DNA of 64,000 nt from JBDWFY01 sp039976075 (GTDB lineage: Bacteria; Pseudomonadota; Alphaproteobacteria; Rhizobiales; Stappiaceae): NCBI GenBank assembly GCA_039976075.1, contig JBDWFY010000001.1, forward strand, positions 744,001 to 808,000, read 5' to 3'. Shown piece by piece: positions 9,172 to 19,501 of the stretch (its first letter is position 1; each line of letters opens with the position of its first letter). A model generated the notes under the pieces. It saw only the letters and a program-made list of their open reading frames with translations, ran no database searches and was not told the DNA's origin. Made by a program: the position numbers and the translations under genes.

Positions 9172-10425
9172 GTGAATCGCTTCCTTTCTTCATTTTTCCA
9201 CATACTCGTTCGTCGAGGCTCTCTGGTCGTGACCGACGCGGGAGGAAAACGCTCGGAATTCGGCGATGGTTCGGGGAATCCTGTTCATATCCGTTTCAAA
9301 GATGTCGCCGCAGAAAAAGCCATCCTGCGAGATCCTGAATTGAAAGTGGGTGAATTGTATATGGAAGGCGACCTGATTATGGAAGCCGGGACCATTTACG
9401 ATCTGCTTGAACTTGTCCTGAACACATCGGGCCAAAACGAGAGAACCGGCTGGATGCAGCTTGTCAATCACCTGCGATTTCTTTCGCGGCGATTGGCTCA
9501 GCACAACTCCCCGATCAAATCCCGCGAAAATGTTGCGCATCACTATGATTTGGATAGCGCGCTGTATCGACTTTTCCTGGATAGTGACCAGCAATATTCA
9601 TGCGCATATTTTGAAAAACCCGATGATGATCTGGAAACTGCCCAACTGGCGAAGAAGCGCCATATAGCGGCCAAAATGTATCTTTCATCCGGTCAGAATG
9701 TTCTTGATATCGGTTGCGGCTGGGGTGGAATGGGGCTCTATCTGGCAACCTGCGAGGATTTGCATGTCGAAGGAGTGACACTTTCCAAGGAGCAACATGG
9801 AATTGCAAATGGCCGGGCTCGGGAAATGGGTCTCTCCAACAGAGTTGATTTCTCTCTGAAAGACTATCGGCATATCGAGAAGACCTATGACCGGATTGTA
9901 TCCATCGGTATGTTTGAACATGTCGGATTGAAGCACTTCGAAGAGTTTTTTAATGCGGTTCACGATCTGCTGGAAGAAGACGGCGTCATGCTGCTGCACT
10001 CGATCGGGCGAGCTGACGGTCCATATTTTACCAATCCCTGGATCGAAAAATACATATTTCCCGGCGGCTATATACCCGCCCTTTCAGAAGTCCTTCCTGC
10101 GATTGAAAAGGCCGGACTTTATGTTACGGATATTGAAATTTTACGCCTTCACTATGCGGAAACACTGAAAGCCTGGCGGGAGCGTTTCCTAGCAAGATGG
10201 GAAGAGGCAGAAGCGCTTTACGATGCTCGGTTTTGCCGGATGTGGGAATTCTATCTCGCTTGCTCGGAAACGGCCTTTCGCTATCAAAACACAATGGTGT
10301 TCCAGATCCAGCTCTGCAAAGATCAATCGGTGCTTCCCACGACACGCAATTACATGCATGAAGCCGAAAACACTCTTCGACAAAAAGAAGAAAAGAGCAC
10401 CGTTTTTCGGGCGGCCGGCCAATAG
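9172..10425 (+). CDS. Cyclopropane-fatty-acyl-phospholipid synthase family methyltransferase
   Basis: The family transfers a methylene group from S-adenosylmethionine to the double bond of unsaturated acyl chains in membrane phospholipids. The 417-aa protein has an N-terminal lipid-binding-like region and a Rossmann methyltransferase domain with SAM motif I VLDIGCGWGG (177-186), then EGVTLSKEQ and SIGMFEHVG, as in CFA synthases. The start is GTG 9172, preceded by GGGAGG at 9161-9166. It is separated from rne by the AT-rich desert and from dnaB by 236 bp. I leave the symbol blank because alphaproteobacteria often carry several Cfa-like paralogues with differing roles. Confidence 0.88.
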   Translation: MNRFLSSFFHILVRRGSLVVTDAGGKRSEFGDGSGNPVHIRFKDVAAEKAILRDPELKVGELYMEGDLIMEAGTIYDLLELVLNTSGQNERTGWMQLVNHLRFLSRRLAQHNSPIKSRENVAHHYDLDSALYRLFLDSDQQYSCAYFEKPDDDLETAQLAKKRHIAAKMYLSSGQNVLDIGCGWGGMGLYLATCEDLHVEGVTLSKEQHGIANGRAREMGLSNRVDFSLKDYRHIEKTYDRIVSIGMFEHVGLKHFEEFFNAVHDLLEEDGVMLLHSIGRADGPYFTNPWIEKYIFPGGYIPALSEVLPAIEKAGLYVTDIEILRLHYAETLKAWRERFLARWEEAEALYDARFCRMWEFYLACSETAFRYQNTMVFQIQLCKDQSVLPTTRNYMHEAENTLRQKEEKSTVFRAAGQ

Positions 10426-10661
10426 GACATTCGTCAACAAAGTGAAATAGCGGCGATGTTCATGATCTGGCTCAGAGAATCTCAAGAGGTGAGACTTGAT
10501 CACACGGTCAAGAAAAAATGAGTCTTTTCCCCGCCTCATCCACACCTTGAGGAAGGAATCGGCTTTCTTCCGAAAATTGACTCTAAGGAACCGGCTGACA
10601 CCTTTCATGCACTCTATAATCGCGATAACCAGTAGCTCAGAGCTGGGGTGCGAGGTTTGGA

Positions 10662-12146
10662 ATGAACACATCACTTAATCGAATTGAAGCCGCTAACGAT
10701 GTCGTTCGGACGGCTCCGCACAATTCAGAGGCTGAAAGCCAGCTGCTTGGCGCGATACTGGTCAACAATGAAACCTTTTACCGGGTTTCGGAGTTCCTAG
10801 AGCCAAACCACTTTTACCTCGAACCGCATCGTGAAATTTACGAAAAGGCCAGTCAGCTCATTAGAGCCGGCAAGGTCGCCTCTCCCATCACGTTGAAAAC
10901 CTTTTACACAGCCGACGCCAAGATCGCGGACATGTCGGCAGTACAGTATCTTCTGCGACTTGTTGCCGATGCAGCTTCAATCATCAACGCCGAAGACTAC
11001 GGGCGCACGATCTATGATTTGTCCGTTCGCAGAAACCTGATTCGTATTGGTGAAGACATGGTCAATGTCGCATTCGATGCCCCGATCGACATGCCGCCTG
11101 GATCACAGATCGATGACGCAGAAAGGCGGCTTTACGAACTTGCAGAATCGGGGAGTTCGAATAATGGATTTTCATCATTCTCTGACGCTCTTGCTGAAAC
11201 CATTGAAATGGCGGCGGCAGCCTATGAGCGAGACGGACATCTGTCGGGGCTGTCAACAGGTCTGCGTGATGTTGATCGCCGAATGGGCGGACTGCAACAT
11301 TCGGATCTGATCGTTCTTGCCGGTCGACCTGCGATGGGTAAAACGTCCTTGGCAACGAATATTGCCTATAATGTTGCCTCTGCTTATCGCGCGGAACAAC
11401 AACAGGATGGTTCCAACAAAACGGTCGACGGCGGCGTCGTTGGCTTTTTCTCGCTGGAAATGTCGGCCGAGCAGCTCGCAACACGTATCATTTCGGAGCA
11501 GACGGAAATTTCCTCCAGTAAGATCCGACGAGGAGAAATCAACGAAACCGAATTTGAAATGCTGGTCGCAGCATCTCAGTCGATGCAAATTGTGCCGCTG
11601 TTCGTGGATCAGACCGGTGGCATATCTATCGCTTCTCTCACAGCAAAAGCGCGCCGCCTGAAGCGACAAAAAGGTCTGGATCTCCTCATCGTGGATTACA
11701 TCCAGTTGCTGACCGGTTCCGGCAAGAGCAATTCGAATCGGGTTCAGGAAATTACCGAAATCACGACAGGGCTGAAAGCGTTGGCGAAGGAGCTTAACGT
11801 TCCAATTATCGCATTGTCTCAGCTGTCACGGCAGGTTGAATCGCGCGACGATAAACGACCGCAACTGTCAGACTTACGTGAATCAGGCTCAATCGAGCAA
11901 GATGCCGATGTGGTCCTTTTTGTTTTCCGCGAAGAATACTATGTTGCAGCACAGGAGCCTGAACCGGGATCTGAAGCTTACGGGGAATGGGAAGAAAAAT
12001 TTCGGCGTGTTCAAAACCGCGCAGAAGTCATTATTGCAAAGCAACGTCACGGCCCGACCGGGTCTGTCGATCTTGCGTTCCATGGAGAATTCACCCGGTT
12101 CTCGGATCTGGCCGAAGAGGACCATCTTCCAGAACGGATGGAATAG
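10662..12146 (+). CDS. dnaB: Replicative DNA helicase DnaB
   Basis: DnaB is the hexameric 5'-3' helicase that unwinds DNA at the replication fork and loads primase. The 494-aa protein has the N-terminal DnaB domain (PHNSEAESQLLGAIL, about residues 20-120) and a RecA-type ATPase domain with Walker A GRPAMGKTS (221-229), Walker B LLIVDYIQLL and the motif ALSQLSRQVE, followed by SDLRESGSIEQDADVV. A GAGG at 10652-10655 precedes ATG 10662. It begins the dnaB-alr-radA-cvpA-purF run typical of Hyphomicrobiales. The rplI gene that often precedes dnaB in this group is absent. Confidence 0.98.
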   Translation: MNTSLNRIEAANDVVRTAPHNSEAESQLLGAILVNNETFYRVSEFLEPNHFYLEPHREIYEKASQLIRAGKVASPITLKTFYTADAKIADMSAVQYLLRLVADAASIINAEDYGRTIYDLSVRRNLIRIGEDMVNVAFDAPIDMPPGSQIDDAERRLYELAESGSSNNGFSSFSDALAETIEMAAAAYERDGHLSGLSTGLRDVDRRMGGLQHSDLIVLAGRPAMGKTSLATNIAYNVASAYRAEQQQDGSNKTVDGGVVGFFSLEMSAEQLATRIISEQTEISSSKIRRGEINETEFEMLVAASQSMQIVPLFVDQTGGISIASLTAKARRLKRQKGLDLLIVDYIQLLTGSGKSNSNRVQEITEITTGLKALAKELNVPIIALSQLSRQVESRDDKRPQLSDLRESGSIEQDADVVLFVFREEYYVAAQEPEPGSEAYGEWEEKFRRVQNRAEVIIAKQRHGPTGSVDLAFHGEFTRFSDLAEEDHLPERME

Positions 12147-12196
12147 TCTGATGAAAGGAAGCGCGCGTCGAGGACGGATATCCTTTCCGATTTTGA

Positions 12197-13396
12197 ATGG
12201 CTGTATTCGCCTTCGCACGATGGATAGATTCTATGGGTGGTGACCTTGGCGTACCTGACACACCGGTTGCTCTGGAGCATTCCGGCGCTCAGGTGACCAT
12301 CGATTTGGCAGCCCTGGTCGCAAATTGGCAAGATCTGCAGAGTCGCTTTTCCGGTGGCACATGCGGGGCAACCATCAAGGCCAATGCATACGGATTGGGT
12401 CTTGCACCCATCGTCAAAGCACTTGGCGCGGCCGGATGTCGGACTTTTTTTGTTGCGCTCCCGCAAGAGGGATTGCTCGCAAGGACCGCAGCACCGGAGG
12501 CCGACATCTATGTGCTCAATGGTCTCTTCATGGACCAGGCCGAATTTTATGCAACGAATCGCCTGACGCCGGTTCTGGCAACACAAGACGAATTTGAAGA
12601 ATGGGCGCAGTACGCCGAACGCACCAATCAAAGACTGCCTGCCGCCATTCATGTCGACACTGGCATGAACCGGTTGGGACTGAAATCGGATGTGTTTCAC
12701 CGTCTGATTGAGAATCAGGGATTGATGACCCAAATCGAACCAAGCCTGGTGATGTCCCATCTGGCCTGCGCTGATACGCCGGACCACGCAATGAACCGGG
12801 AGCAGCTCGCGCGCTTCAAAGCAGTCTGCTCCGCCCTGCCCGGCATACCCGCTTCGCTCTGCAATTCCGCAGGGATCTTTTTGGGTTCGGACTTTCACTT
12901 TGATATTGCTCGGCCTGGGATCGCCTTGTATGGCGGCGAAGCGGTCGCGGGTATTGCCAATCCCATGAAACCGGTCGTCAGCGTGAAAGCCCGCGTCCTT
13001 CAAACCCGCATTGTCCGAAGTGGCGAAAGCGTTGGTTACGGTGCTGCGCAAACAGCAGACCGCGACATGAAAGTGGCTACACTCTCCTGCGGTTACGCTG
13101 ATGGATATACACGTCTTGCTGGTTCAAGCGACCAAAGGCGTGGCGCAAAAGCCTTCGTCGCGGGCAAAGCAGTCCCACTCATCGGTCGTGTATCGATGGA
13201 CATGATTGCAGTTGATGTCACTGATATTCCGGACAACCTGTGCCAGCGCGGATCTATGGTGGAGCTGTTTGGCGAGAACATCGCAGTCGACGACGTTGCA
13301 CGCGCCTGCGATACGATTGGATATGAATTGCTGACCGGTATCGGTGCGCGTGCACACCGTCATTACAAGCCCTACATCGCTGAGAAAGTGGTCTGA
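12197..13396 (+). CDS. alr: Alanine racemase
   Basis: This PLP enzyme interconverts L- and D-alanine to supply D-Ala for peptidoglycan. In the 399-aa frame the PLP lysine is K61 in ATIKANAYGLG. The second catalytic site region appears as SVGYGAAQTA and CGYADGYTR, and RVSMDMIAVDVT is a family signature. The start is uncertain: ATG 12197 has no clear Shine-Dalgarno, and ATG 12233 (MGGDLG) would give a product nearer to the usual length. Its TGA overlaps the radA ATG by one base, suggesting translational coupling. Confidence 0.95.
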   Translation: MAVFAFARWIDSMGGDLGVPDTPVALEHSGAQVTIDLAALVANWQDLQSRFSGGTCGATIKANAYGLGLAPIVKALGAAGCRTFFVALPQEGLLARTAAPEADIYVLNGLFMDQAEFYATNRLTPVLATQDEFEEWAQYAERTNQRLPAAIHVDTGMNRLGLKSDVFHRLIENQGLMTQIEPSLVMSHLACADTPDHAMNREQLARFKAVCSALPGIPASLCNSAGIFLGSDFHFDIARPGIALYGGEAVAGIANPMKPVVSVKARVLQTRIVRSGESVGYGAAQTADRDMKVATLSCGYADGYTRLAGSSDQRRGAKAFVAGKAVPLIGRVSMDMIAVDVTDIPDNLCQRGSMVELFGENIAVDDVARACDTIGYELLTGIGARAHRHYKPYIAEKVV

Positions 13397-14811
13397 TGGC
13401 GAAACGAAGCGCACGGTTTATCTGTCAGGAATGTGGGGCAACCTATTCCCGGTGGACAGGAAAATGTGATTCATGTGGCCAGTGGAATTCTATCTCGGAA
13501 GAAACCGTCGGTGCTGGCATAGGCGGAGGACCGACCGCGAAGAAATCCAGGAAAGGCCGGATCGTTCCCCTGGTTGGCCTGACGGGCGAAAAAGACCAGG
13601 CGCCGCGGTTTCTGACCGGCATTGGCGAACTCGATAGAGTAACGGGGGGCGGGTTCGTTCAAGGATCTGCCATCCTTGTGGGCGGCGATCCGGGAATTGG
13701 CAAATCGACGTTGCTCATACAAGCCAGCGCGGCGTTGGCGCGGAAAAATTTGCGCAGCGTTTATATCTCCGGCGAAGAAGCCGTCGATCAGGTGCGGCTT
13801 AGAGCGTCGCGCCTGGGTCTGTCGGATGCGCCGGTCGCCCTGGCTGCGGAAACCAGTGTCGAAGATATTATTGCAACGCTTGAAGCCGGGCCACCCCCGG
13901 CTTTCGTTATCATCGATTCCATTCAAACCCTGTGGACTGACCTTGCCGAATCTGCCCCCGGAACGGTGACCCAGGTGCGTGCCGCCGCGCAGCTGCTGGT
14001 ACGCTATGCGAAAAACAGTGGCGCAACGGTCGTCATCGTGGGGCACGTAACCAAAGAGGGGCAGATTGCAGGTCCGCGTGTCGTCGAACACATGGTTGAT
14101 GCGGTACTATATTTCGAGGGCGATGGTGCGCGCGATTACAGGATCCTGCGATCTGTCAAAAACCGATTTGGCGCCACCGATGAAATCGGTGTGTTCGAAA
14201 TGACGGGCGCTGGACTTCAGGAAGTATTCAATCCTTCCACCTTGTTTCTGGGGGAAAGAAATGCGGCATCGCCTGGCGCGGCGGTTTTCGCAGGGCTTGA
14301 GGGCACGCGACCGCTCCTTGTTGAAATCCAGGCGCTTGTTGCCCCCTCTCCGCTTGGAAACCCGCGCCGTACCGTTAGAGGGTGGGATAGTGCGCGTCTT
14401 TCGATGATACTTGCGGTTCTTGAAGCCCGCTGCGGCGTTCGATTTGCCCAGCACGATGTTTATCTGAATATTGCCGGTGGGCTGAGGATCGCTGAACCGG
14501 GCGCAGACCTGGCCGTCGCAGCGGCGCTCGTCTCGTCCATGTCCGGGGTTGCTCTTCCTGCCAATAGCGTCTATTTCGGCGAAATCAGCCTTTCAGGAGC
14601 GGTTCGGCCAGTGGCTCAGGCGCCTGCCCGCCTTAAAGAAGCCAAGAAACTGGGCTTTTCAAGAAGTGTTTGTCCCATGGCAAACATCAAAGACGAACAG
14701 ACGGGTGGCATTGATGTCACAGGAATTGAAGAATTGGGTGAAATGGTTGTACGGATCGCTTCCGGTGGACAAAGTTCCAGTGAACAGTGCCCGGAAGACA
14801 GCAATGTGTGA
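13396..14811 (+). CDS. radA: DNA repair protein RadA
   Basis: RadA is a RecA-like ATPase that promotes branch migration in recombinational repair. In its 471 aa, an N-terminal C4 zinc finger (C10, C13, C24, C27) precedes a RecA core with Walker A GDPGIGKS (97-104), the RadA-specific KNRFG motif (255-259), and a C-terminal Lon-protease-like domain (about 300-460). Start and stop arrangement (TGATG with alr) supports coupled translation in the dnaB-alr-radA run. Confidence 0.98.
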   Translation: MAKRSARFICQECGATYSRWTGKCDSCGQWNSISEETVGAGIGGGPTAKKSRKGRIVPLVGLTGEKDQAPRFLTGIGELDRVTGGGFVQGSAILVGGDPGIGKSTLLIQASAALARKNLRSVYISGEEAVDQVRLRASRLGLSDAPVALAAETSVEDIIATLEAGPPPAFVIIDSIQTLWTDLAESAPGTVTQVRAAAQLLVRYAKNSGATVVIVGHVTKEGQIAGPRVVEHMVDAVLYFEGDGARDYRILRSVKNRFGATDEIGVFEMTGAGLQEVFNPSTLFLGERNAASPGAAVFAGLEGTRPLLVEIQALVAPSPLGNPRRTVRGWDSARLSMILAVLEARCGVRFAQHDVYLNIAGGLRIAEPGADLAVAAALVSSMSGVALPANSVYFGEISLSGAVRPVAQAPARLKEAKKLGFSRSVCPMANIKDEQTGGIDVTGIEELGEMVVRIASGGQSSSEQCPEDSNV

Positions 14812-14865
14812 TACTGGGCGGAGAACAACCTGCCATAGTATGTTGATAAGAGGAATCGCCTGAAT

Positions 14866-15486
14866 ATGCCGATCACCGTTTTAGATGGATTGTTGATTGC
14901 CATCATGCTGGTCTCCGCGATTCTGGCAATGATCCGTGGATTTGTTCGTGAAGTATTATCTATCGCTTCATGGGTGGTGGCTGCATTGGCAGCGTACAAG
15001 CTCTATGGACTGGTTCTTCCTTATCTGGAACCCTACATACCCAATCAGTTTATTGCACTCGCTGTTGCGGCCGGTGCGGTGTTCCTCATTACACTGATCA
15101 TTGTCAGCTATATCACAATGCGGTTTTCCGATTACATTCTGGACAGCCGGATCGGTGCACTCGACCGGACGGTAGGGTTTGTGTTTGGAGCTGTGAGAGG
15201 TTTCTTGCTGGTTGTCGTTGCCATGCTGTTTTTCAACTGGTTTGTTCCCGAGCCACAGCAGCCAGTATGGGTCGCCGGTGCAAAGTCCAAACCTATTCTG
15301 AATTCGGTCGGACAGGAACTGGTCGCGTTGCTGCCTGAAGATCCTGAATCGACAATTCTTGACCGAATACGAGGAAACTCCGGTTCAGATGATGCCGCTA
15401 AAGCCAATACACAGGAAGAAAACAGCGGATACAGCAACACAGAGCGAGACGGCCTGTCACAACTCACTACGAGTTCCGACAACTGA
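14866..15486 (+). CDS. cvpA: CvpA family membrane protein
   Basis: CvpA proteins are inner-membrane proteins first linked to colicin V production in E. coli, where cvpA lies in an operon with purF. The 206-aa product has four hydrophobic segments in the first ~125 residues (starting at VLDGLLIAIMLVS), then a polar, low-complexity tail rich in N, S and T. AGAGGA lies upstream of ATG 14866. Its place just before purF is the conserved arrangement. Molecular function remains poorly defined for the family. Confidence 0.92.
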   Translation: MPITVLDGLLIAIMLVSAILAMIRGFVREVLSIASWVVAALAAYKLYGLVLPYLEPYIPNQFIALAVAAGAVFLITLIIVSYITMRFSDYILDSRIGALDRTVGFVFGAVRGFLLVVVAMLFFNWFVPEPQQPVWVAGAKSKPILNSVGQELVALLPEDPESTILDRIRGNSGSDDAAKANTQEENSGYSNTERDGLSQLTTSSDN

Positions 15487-15627
15487 ATTTCGTCAGCAAT
15501 ATGACAATTATACCCTATGATCCGAGACTGACGTTATGATAAGACGGCGGTCGACGGTGTTGCTGTGCTTGCCAGTGTTTTACAGACCTGAAAGAGCCAG
15601 CTCAAAAACCCCATAGAGGATATTCCA

Positions 15628-17127
15628 ATGAATGATGGCAATTTCCACAATGCCGATCGTTACATTGACTCGGACCCCAATATTGACGGCGATACTCTAA
15701 GAGAAGAATGCGGCGTCTTTGGTGTCCTGGGGCACGATGATGCAGCAGCGCTGACCACTCTGGGTTTGCACGCGTTACAACACCGCGGTCAGGAAGCCGC
15801 AGGCATTGTAACGTATGATGGAGAGCAGTTTTTCTCCGAGAGACACCCCGGCCTTGTTGGTGATCACTTTTCCCACGCTGATACGATTGCGAACCTGAAA
15901 GGCCACAACGCCATCGGGCACGTGCGGTATTCCACCTCCGGCGGTACGATTACACGCAACATTCAGCCGCTTTTTGCTGAATTGGAAGGTGGAGGTATTG
16001 CTATTTGTCACAATGGACATTTTACCAATGCTTTAACTCTCCGCAGCCAACTGATCAAAGATGGTGCCATTTGCCAGTCGACTTCAGACTCAGAGGTCGT
16101 TCTCCAGTTGACCGCCCGCAGCCGGGCTGGAAAAATCACCAATCGGTTCCTGGAAGCGATCACACAGATGGAAGGCGGATTTGCACTCGTCGCCCTGACT
16201 CGAAAAAAACTGATCGGTGCGCGCGATCCAAATGGTATCAGACCGCTGGTTTTGGGCGATCTGAATGGCAAACCGATTCTGGCATCGGAAACATGCGCAC
16301 TTGATATCATCGGCGCGAAGTTTGTGCGAGAAGTTGAAAACGGCGAAGTTGTCGTCTGCACTCAGGACAATGTGCAGTCTTACTTCCCATTCGAACCGCG
16401 ACCGTTTACACCCTGCGTTTTCGAATACATCTACTTTGCACGTCCAGACTCAGTCATAAACGGACGTTCAGTTTACGATGTTCGGAAAAAATTTGGCATT
16501 GAGTTGGCCAGAGAATCTCATGTGGATGCCGATGTTGTCGTTCCAGTTCCTGACTCAGGTGTACCGGCAGCAATCGGGTATTCGCAAGAATCGGGCATTC
16601 CTTTTGAGCTCGGTATCATTCGAAATCATTATGTTGGACGAACATTTATTGAACCGACACAAACCATTCGTGCACTTGGTGTCAAACTGAAGCACTCTGC
16701 CAATCGTTCGCAGGTCGAGGGCAAAAAGATTGTTCTGATAGACGACAGCCTCGTCCGCGGCACCACTTCTGTCAAAATCGTTCAGATGATGCGTGATGCT
16801 GGCGCAAAAGAGGTCCATTTTCGCCTGGCGTCACCGCCGATCAAATTCTCCGATCACTATGGAATTGACACACCACTGCGAGACAATCTGCTGGCAGCCA
16901 CCCATACGATTGAAGAGATGCGCACCTATATCGGTGCCGACAGCCTCGCATTTCTTTCTATCGAAGGGATTTATCGCGCCACTGGATATGACAAGAGAAA
17001 TGACCTTCAGCCGCAATTTGCCGATCATTGTTTCACCGGTGATTACCCGACCCCGCTGACGGATATTGATGGCGAGGATCGTGAAATTCGGCACCCTCCA
17101 CGGCTTGTAGAAGTTGGTTCCAGATGA
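15628..17127 (+). CDS. purF: Amidophosphoribosyltransferase
   Basis: PurF catalyses the first committed step of purine synthesis, PRPP + glutamine to 5-phosphoribosylamine. The 499-aa precursor carries a propeptide ending at residue 27; C28 (REECGVFG) would be the exposed N-terminal nucleophile of the class II glutaminase domain. The C-terminal phosphoribosyltransferase domain has the PRPP-binding motif IVLIDDSLVRGTTS. The leader shows GAGGATATTCCA before ATG 15628. It overlaps the following SDR gene by 4 bp (ATGA), a pairing common in Hyphomicrobiales. Confidence 0.98.
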   Translation: MNDGNFHNADRYIDSDPNIDGDTLREECGVFGVLGHDDAAALTTLGLHALQHRGQEAAGIVTYDGEQFFSERHPGLVGDHFSHADTIANLKGHNAIGHVRYSTSGGTITRNIQPLFAELEGGGIAICHNGHFTNALTLRSQLIKDGAICQSTSDSEVVLQLTARSRAGKITNRFLEAITQMEGGFALVALTRKKLIGARDPNGIRPLVLGDLNGKPILASETCALDIIGAKFVREVENGEVVVCTQDNVQSYFPFEPRPFTPCVFEYIYFARPDSVINGRSVYDVRKKFGIELARESHVDADVVVPVPDSGVPAAIGYSQESGIPFELGIIRNHYVGRTFIEPTQTIRALGVKLKHSANRSQVEGKKIVLIDDSLVRGTTSVKIVQMMRDAGAKEVHFRLASPPIKFSDHYGIDTPLRDNLLAATHTIEEMRTYIGADSLAFLSIEGIYRATGYDKRNDLQPQFADHCFTGDYPTPLTDIDGEDREIRHPPRLVEVGSR

Positions 17128-17867
17128 CGCGGAGATTTGAAGGCAAAGTAGCGCTCGTCACAGGCGCGTCGCGCGGCATTGGATATGCACTGGCAGAAGC
17201 GCTTGGTAATGAAGGCGCCCACGTCATCGCAGTTGCTCGGACCGTTGGCGGCTTGGAGGAACTCGACGATTCCATCACCGGTTCCGGCGGGTCTGCAACC
17301 CTCGTTCCTCTGAATATTACGGACTCACCCGGCATTGATCGGCTGGGCGCTGCAATTTACGAACGATGGGGCAAGCTGGACATTGTCGTTGGCAATGCCG
17401 GTGTCCTGGGACAACTTTCGCCCATGGGGCACATCGAACCCAAATCCTGGGACGAAGTCATGGCTGTGAACGTGACCGCAAACTGGCGTCTAATCCGATC
17501 GACAGACCCTCTGTTGCGGGCAGCTGATGCCGGAAGAGCGCTGTTTTTATCCTCTTCAGCAGCTCATTCTTGCAAACCATACTGGGGTGCGTATTCAGCA
17601 TCCAAAGCCGCGCTTGAAGCGCTTGTTCGCACGTACGCTGCAGAAATGCAAAACAAGTCCAGTGTTTGTGTGAATCTTGCTAACCCCGGGCCGGCACGAA
17701 CCGCGATGCGGGCCAAGGCAATGCCGGGAGAAAACCCGGAAACGCTTGTCAAACCTGCAGAAATTGTAGCCGAATTGTTACCGCTTCTGGAGCCTTCATT
17801 TACGGAAACCGGAAAGCTCTATGATTTTCCGACGCGCAATATTATATCGCTCGAAAAGGCGGCCTGA
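17124..17867 (+). CDS. Short-chain dehydrogenase/reductase (SDR)
   Basis: This is a classical SDR (247 aa) with cofactor motif TGASRGIG near residue 14, the NAG motif in GNAGVLG, the catalytic serine in LFLSSSAAH, and YSASK (Tyr-x3-Lys). The substrate cannot be read from the sequence. It is translationally coupled to purF by an ATGA overlap, so it is co-expressed with purine synthesis, though no role there is established. Confidence 0.93.
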   Translation: MTRRFEGKVALVTGASRGIGYALAEALGNEGAHVIAVARTVGGLEELDDSITGSGGSATLVPLNITDSPGIDRLGAAIYERWGKLDIVVGNAGVLGQLSPMGHIEPKSWDEVMAVNVTANWRLIRSTDPLLRAADAGRALFLSSSAAHSCKPYWGAYSASKAALEALVRTYAAEMQNKSSVCVNLANPGPARTAMRAKAMPGENPETLVKPAEIVAELLPLLEPSFTETGKLYDFPTRNIISLEKAA

Positions 17868-17876
17868 GCCTTTTCG
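17852..17876 (+). terminator. Hairpin across the SDR stop codon
   Basis: Perfect 9-bp arms, CGAAAAGGC and GCCTTTTCG, with a 7-nt loop enclose the TGA at 17865-17867. The T4 lies inside the second arm, so termination would be weak. It closes the dnaB-to-SDR run, with convergent der beyond it. Confidence 0.45.
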
Positions 17877-17970
17877 TGCCAAATGAGTTGTATTCCCTGG
17901 CGCAATGCAGATCACTTGGTGCCGCAGGGATGTCCGCAATTTCGATCAAATTATCTATCAGCTCTACGCC

Positions 17971-19359
17971 CTAGCGCTTCTTTTTGCGGGCGTAGGGATT
18001 TTCCCCTTTGCGTGTACTCACACGGATCGGTGTTCCAGGCATTTTGAACGTCTCCCGAAGCGAGTTGCTGAGATAACTCAGATAGGAATCAGGCAGTTTA
18101 TCGGGCCGGGACGCAAATAGTACAAAGTGGGGTGGCCTGCTTTTAACCTGGGTTGCATACCGTATCCTGATACGTTTTCCAGCCACTGCGGGGGGTGGAT
18201 GATGAGCGATGACCCCGTCTATCCATCGGTTGAGCCGGGATGTTGAGATGCGCATATTCCAGATCTTGTGAGCGTCAAAAATCTCCTGGAGAAGTTTGTC
18301 CAGACCGAATCCGTTCAGACCTGAAATAGGCACCAAGGTTACGCCTTTGATCTGATTGAGTAATCTGGTGGCCTCTTCGCGTAACTCTCTCCAGGCAGTA
18401 TCGCGATCTTCAACAAGGTCCCACTTGTTCAGAGCGATTACGACGGCTCGACCTTCCCTAGCCACCAGTTCAATGATCTGGAGATCCTGTTTCTCAAACG
18501 GAATGGTCGCATCGAGAACAACCACGACGAGCTCAGCAAATTTGATCGCTCGAATACCGTCCGACACAGATAGTTTTTCGAGCTTTTCATTGACGCGCGC
18601 TTTGCGACGCATCCCGGCTGTGTCAAACAGCTTCAAGTATTTCTCGCGCCAAACCAGATCAACCGATATGGAATCCCGCGTGATTCCGGCCTCCGGCCCT
18701 GTCAGCAGACGTTCTTCACCGAGAATATGGTTGATCAATGTGGACTTGCCGGCGTTTGGCCGGCCAACCACGGCAATTCTGAGAGGCTTGTCAACGCTAC
18801 CGGCCTCATATTCCACATCCTCTTCCTCAGAAGAATTTTCGAGAGCGCTGTCCTCCAGTTCTGCTTCTTCCACAAACGGCCGTAGCGCATCGCCGAGATC
18901 ATAAATGCCCTGGCCATGCTCCGCAGAAATCGGCACGGGTTCTCCCAGCCCCAAACCAAAAGACTCGTAATATCCCGCATCACTGGCGCGGCCTTCGGAT
19001 TTATTGGCAACGAGAATAACCGGAACGTCTGTCTTGCGGACAACATCGGCAAAATGTTCGTCCAGCGGCGTGATCCCAGCTCGCGCGTCGATGACGAAAA
19101 GTGTCACGTCCGCCAGACGCATGGCCTCTTCTGTCTGGGCCCGCATACGCCCTTCAAGACTGCCCACATCCGCATCTTCGAGCCCCGCCGTATCGATCAC
19201 CGAGAATTCCAGATGTGCAATCCGGCCTTCGCCTTCCCTGCGATCTCGGGTCACGCCCGGCGTATCGTCGACCAACGCCAGACGTTTGCCGACAAGCCGG
19301 TTGAACAACGTGGACTTTCCAACGTTTGGTCGGCCGATTATTGCAACTGTCGCACTCAC
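17971..19359 (-). CDS. der: GTPase Der (EngA), 50S ribosome assembly
   Basis: Der is an essential GTPase with two tandem G domains that assists 50S subunit maturation. In the 462-aa protein the first G domain has GRPNVGKS (9-16), DTAG and NKSE; the second (about residue 200 on) has GRPNAGKS, DTAGMRRK and NKWD. A C-terminal KH-like domain ends in a lysine/arginine-rich tail. The start is GTG 19359 with GGAG upstream. It is convergent with the purF run and lies below the terminator of the bamB transcript, so it likely has its own promoter. Confidence 0.98.
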   Translation of the reverse strand: MSATVAIIGRPNVGKSTLFNRLVGKRLALVDDTPGVTRDRREGEGRIAHLEFSVIDTAGLEDADVGSLEGRMRAQTEEAMRLADVTLFVIDARAGITPLDEHFADVVRKTDVPVILVANKSEGRASDAGYYESFGLGLGEPVPISAEHGQGIYDLGDALRPFVEEAELEDSALENSSEEEDVEYEAGSVDKPLRIAVVGRPNAGKSTLINHILGEERLLTGPEAGITRDSISVDLVWREKYLKLFDTAGMRRKARVNEKLEKLSVSDGIRAIKFAELVVVVLDATIPFEKQDLQIIELVAREGRAVVIALNKWDLVEDRDTAWRELREEATRLLNQIKGVTLVPISGLNGFGLDKLLQEIFDAHKIWNMRISTSRLNRWIDGVIAHHPPPAVAGKRIRIRYATQVKSRPPHFVLFASRPDKLPDSYLSYLSNSLRETFKMPGTPIRVSTRKGENPYARKKKR

Positions 19360-19501
19360 TTCAAGCGCTCCACTATCCTACGTCAAAGCTTTTTGGTACC
19401 GCCAACGGCGTCCAAAAGCTTCAATACATTGTTTCACTTCACAGTCCTGAATCTGCGATGGCTTCTGATGAAAAATCCGCAAAGATCCAGGGTCACTGAA
19501 T

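Noticed and set aside
12047..13051. Open frame of 334 codons on the minus strand
   Set aside because: It lies antisense to dnaB's end and alr, both firmly identified; the translation has no family pattern and no ribosome-binding site.
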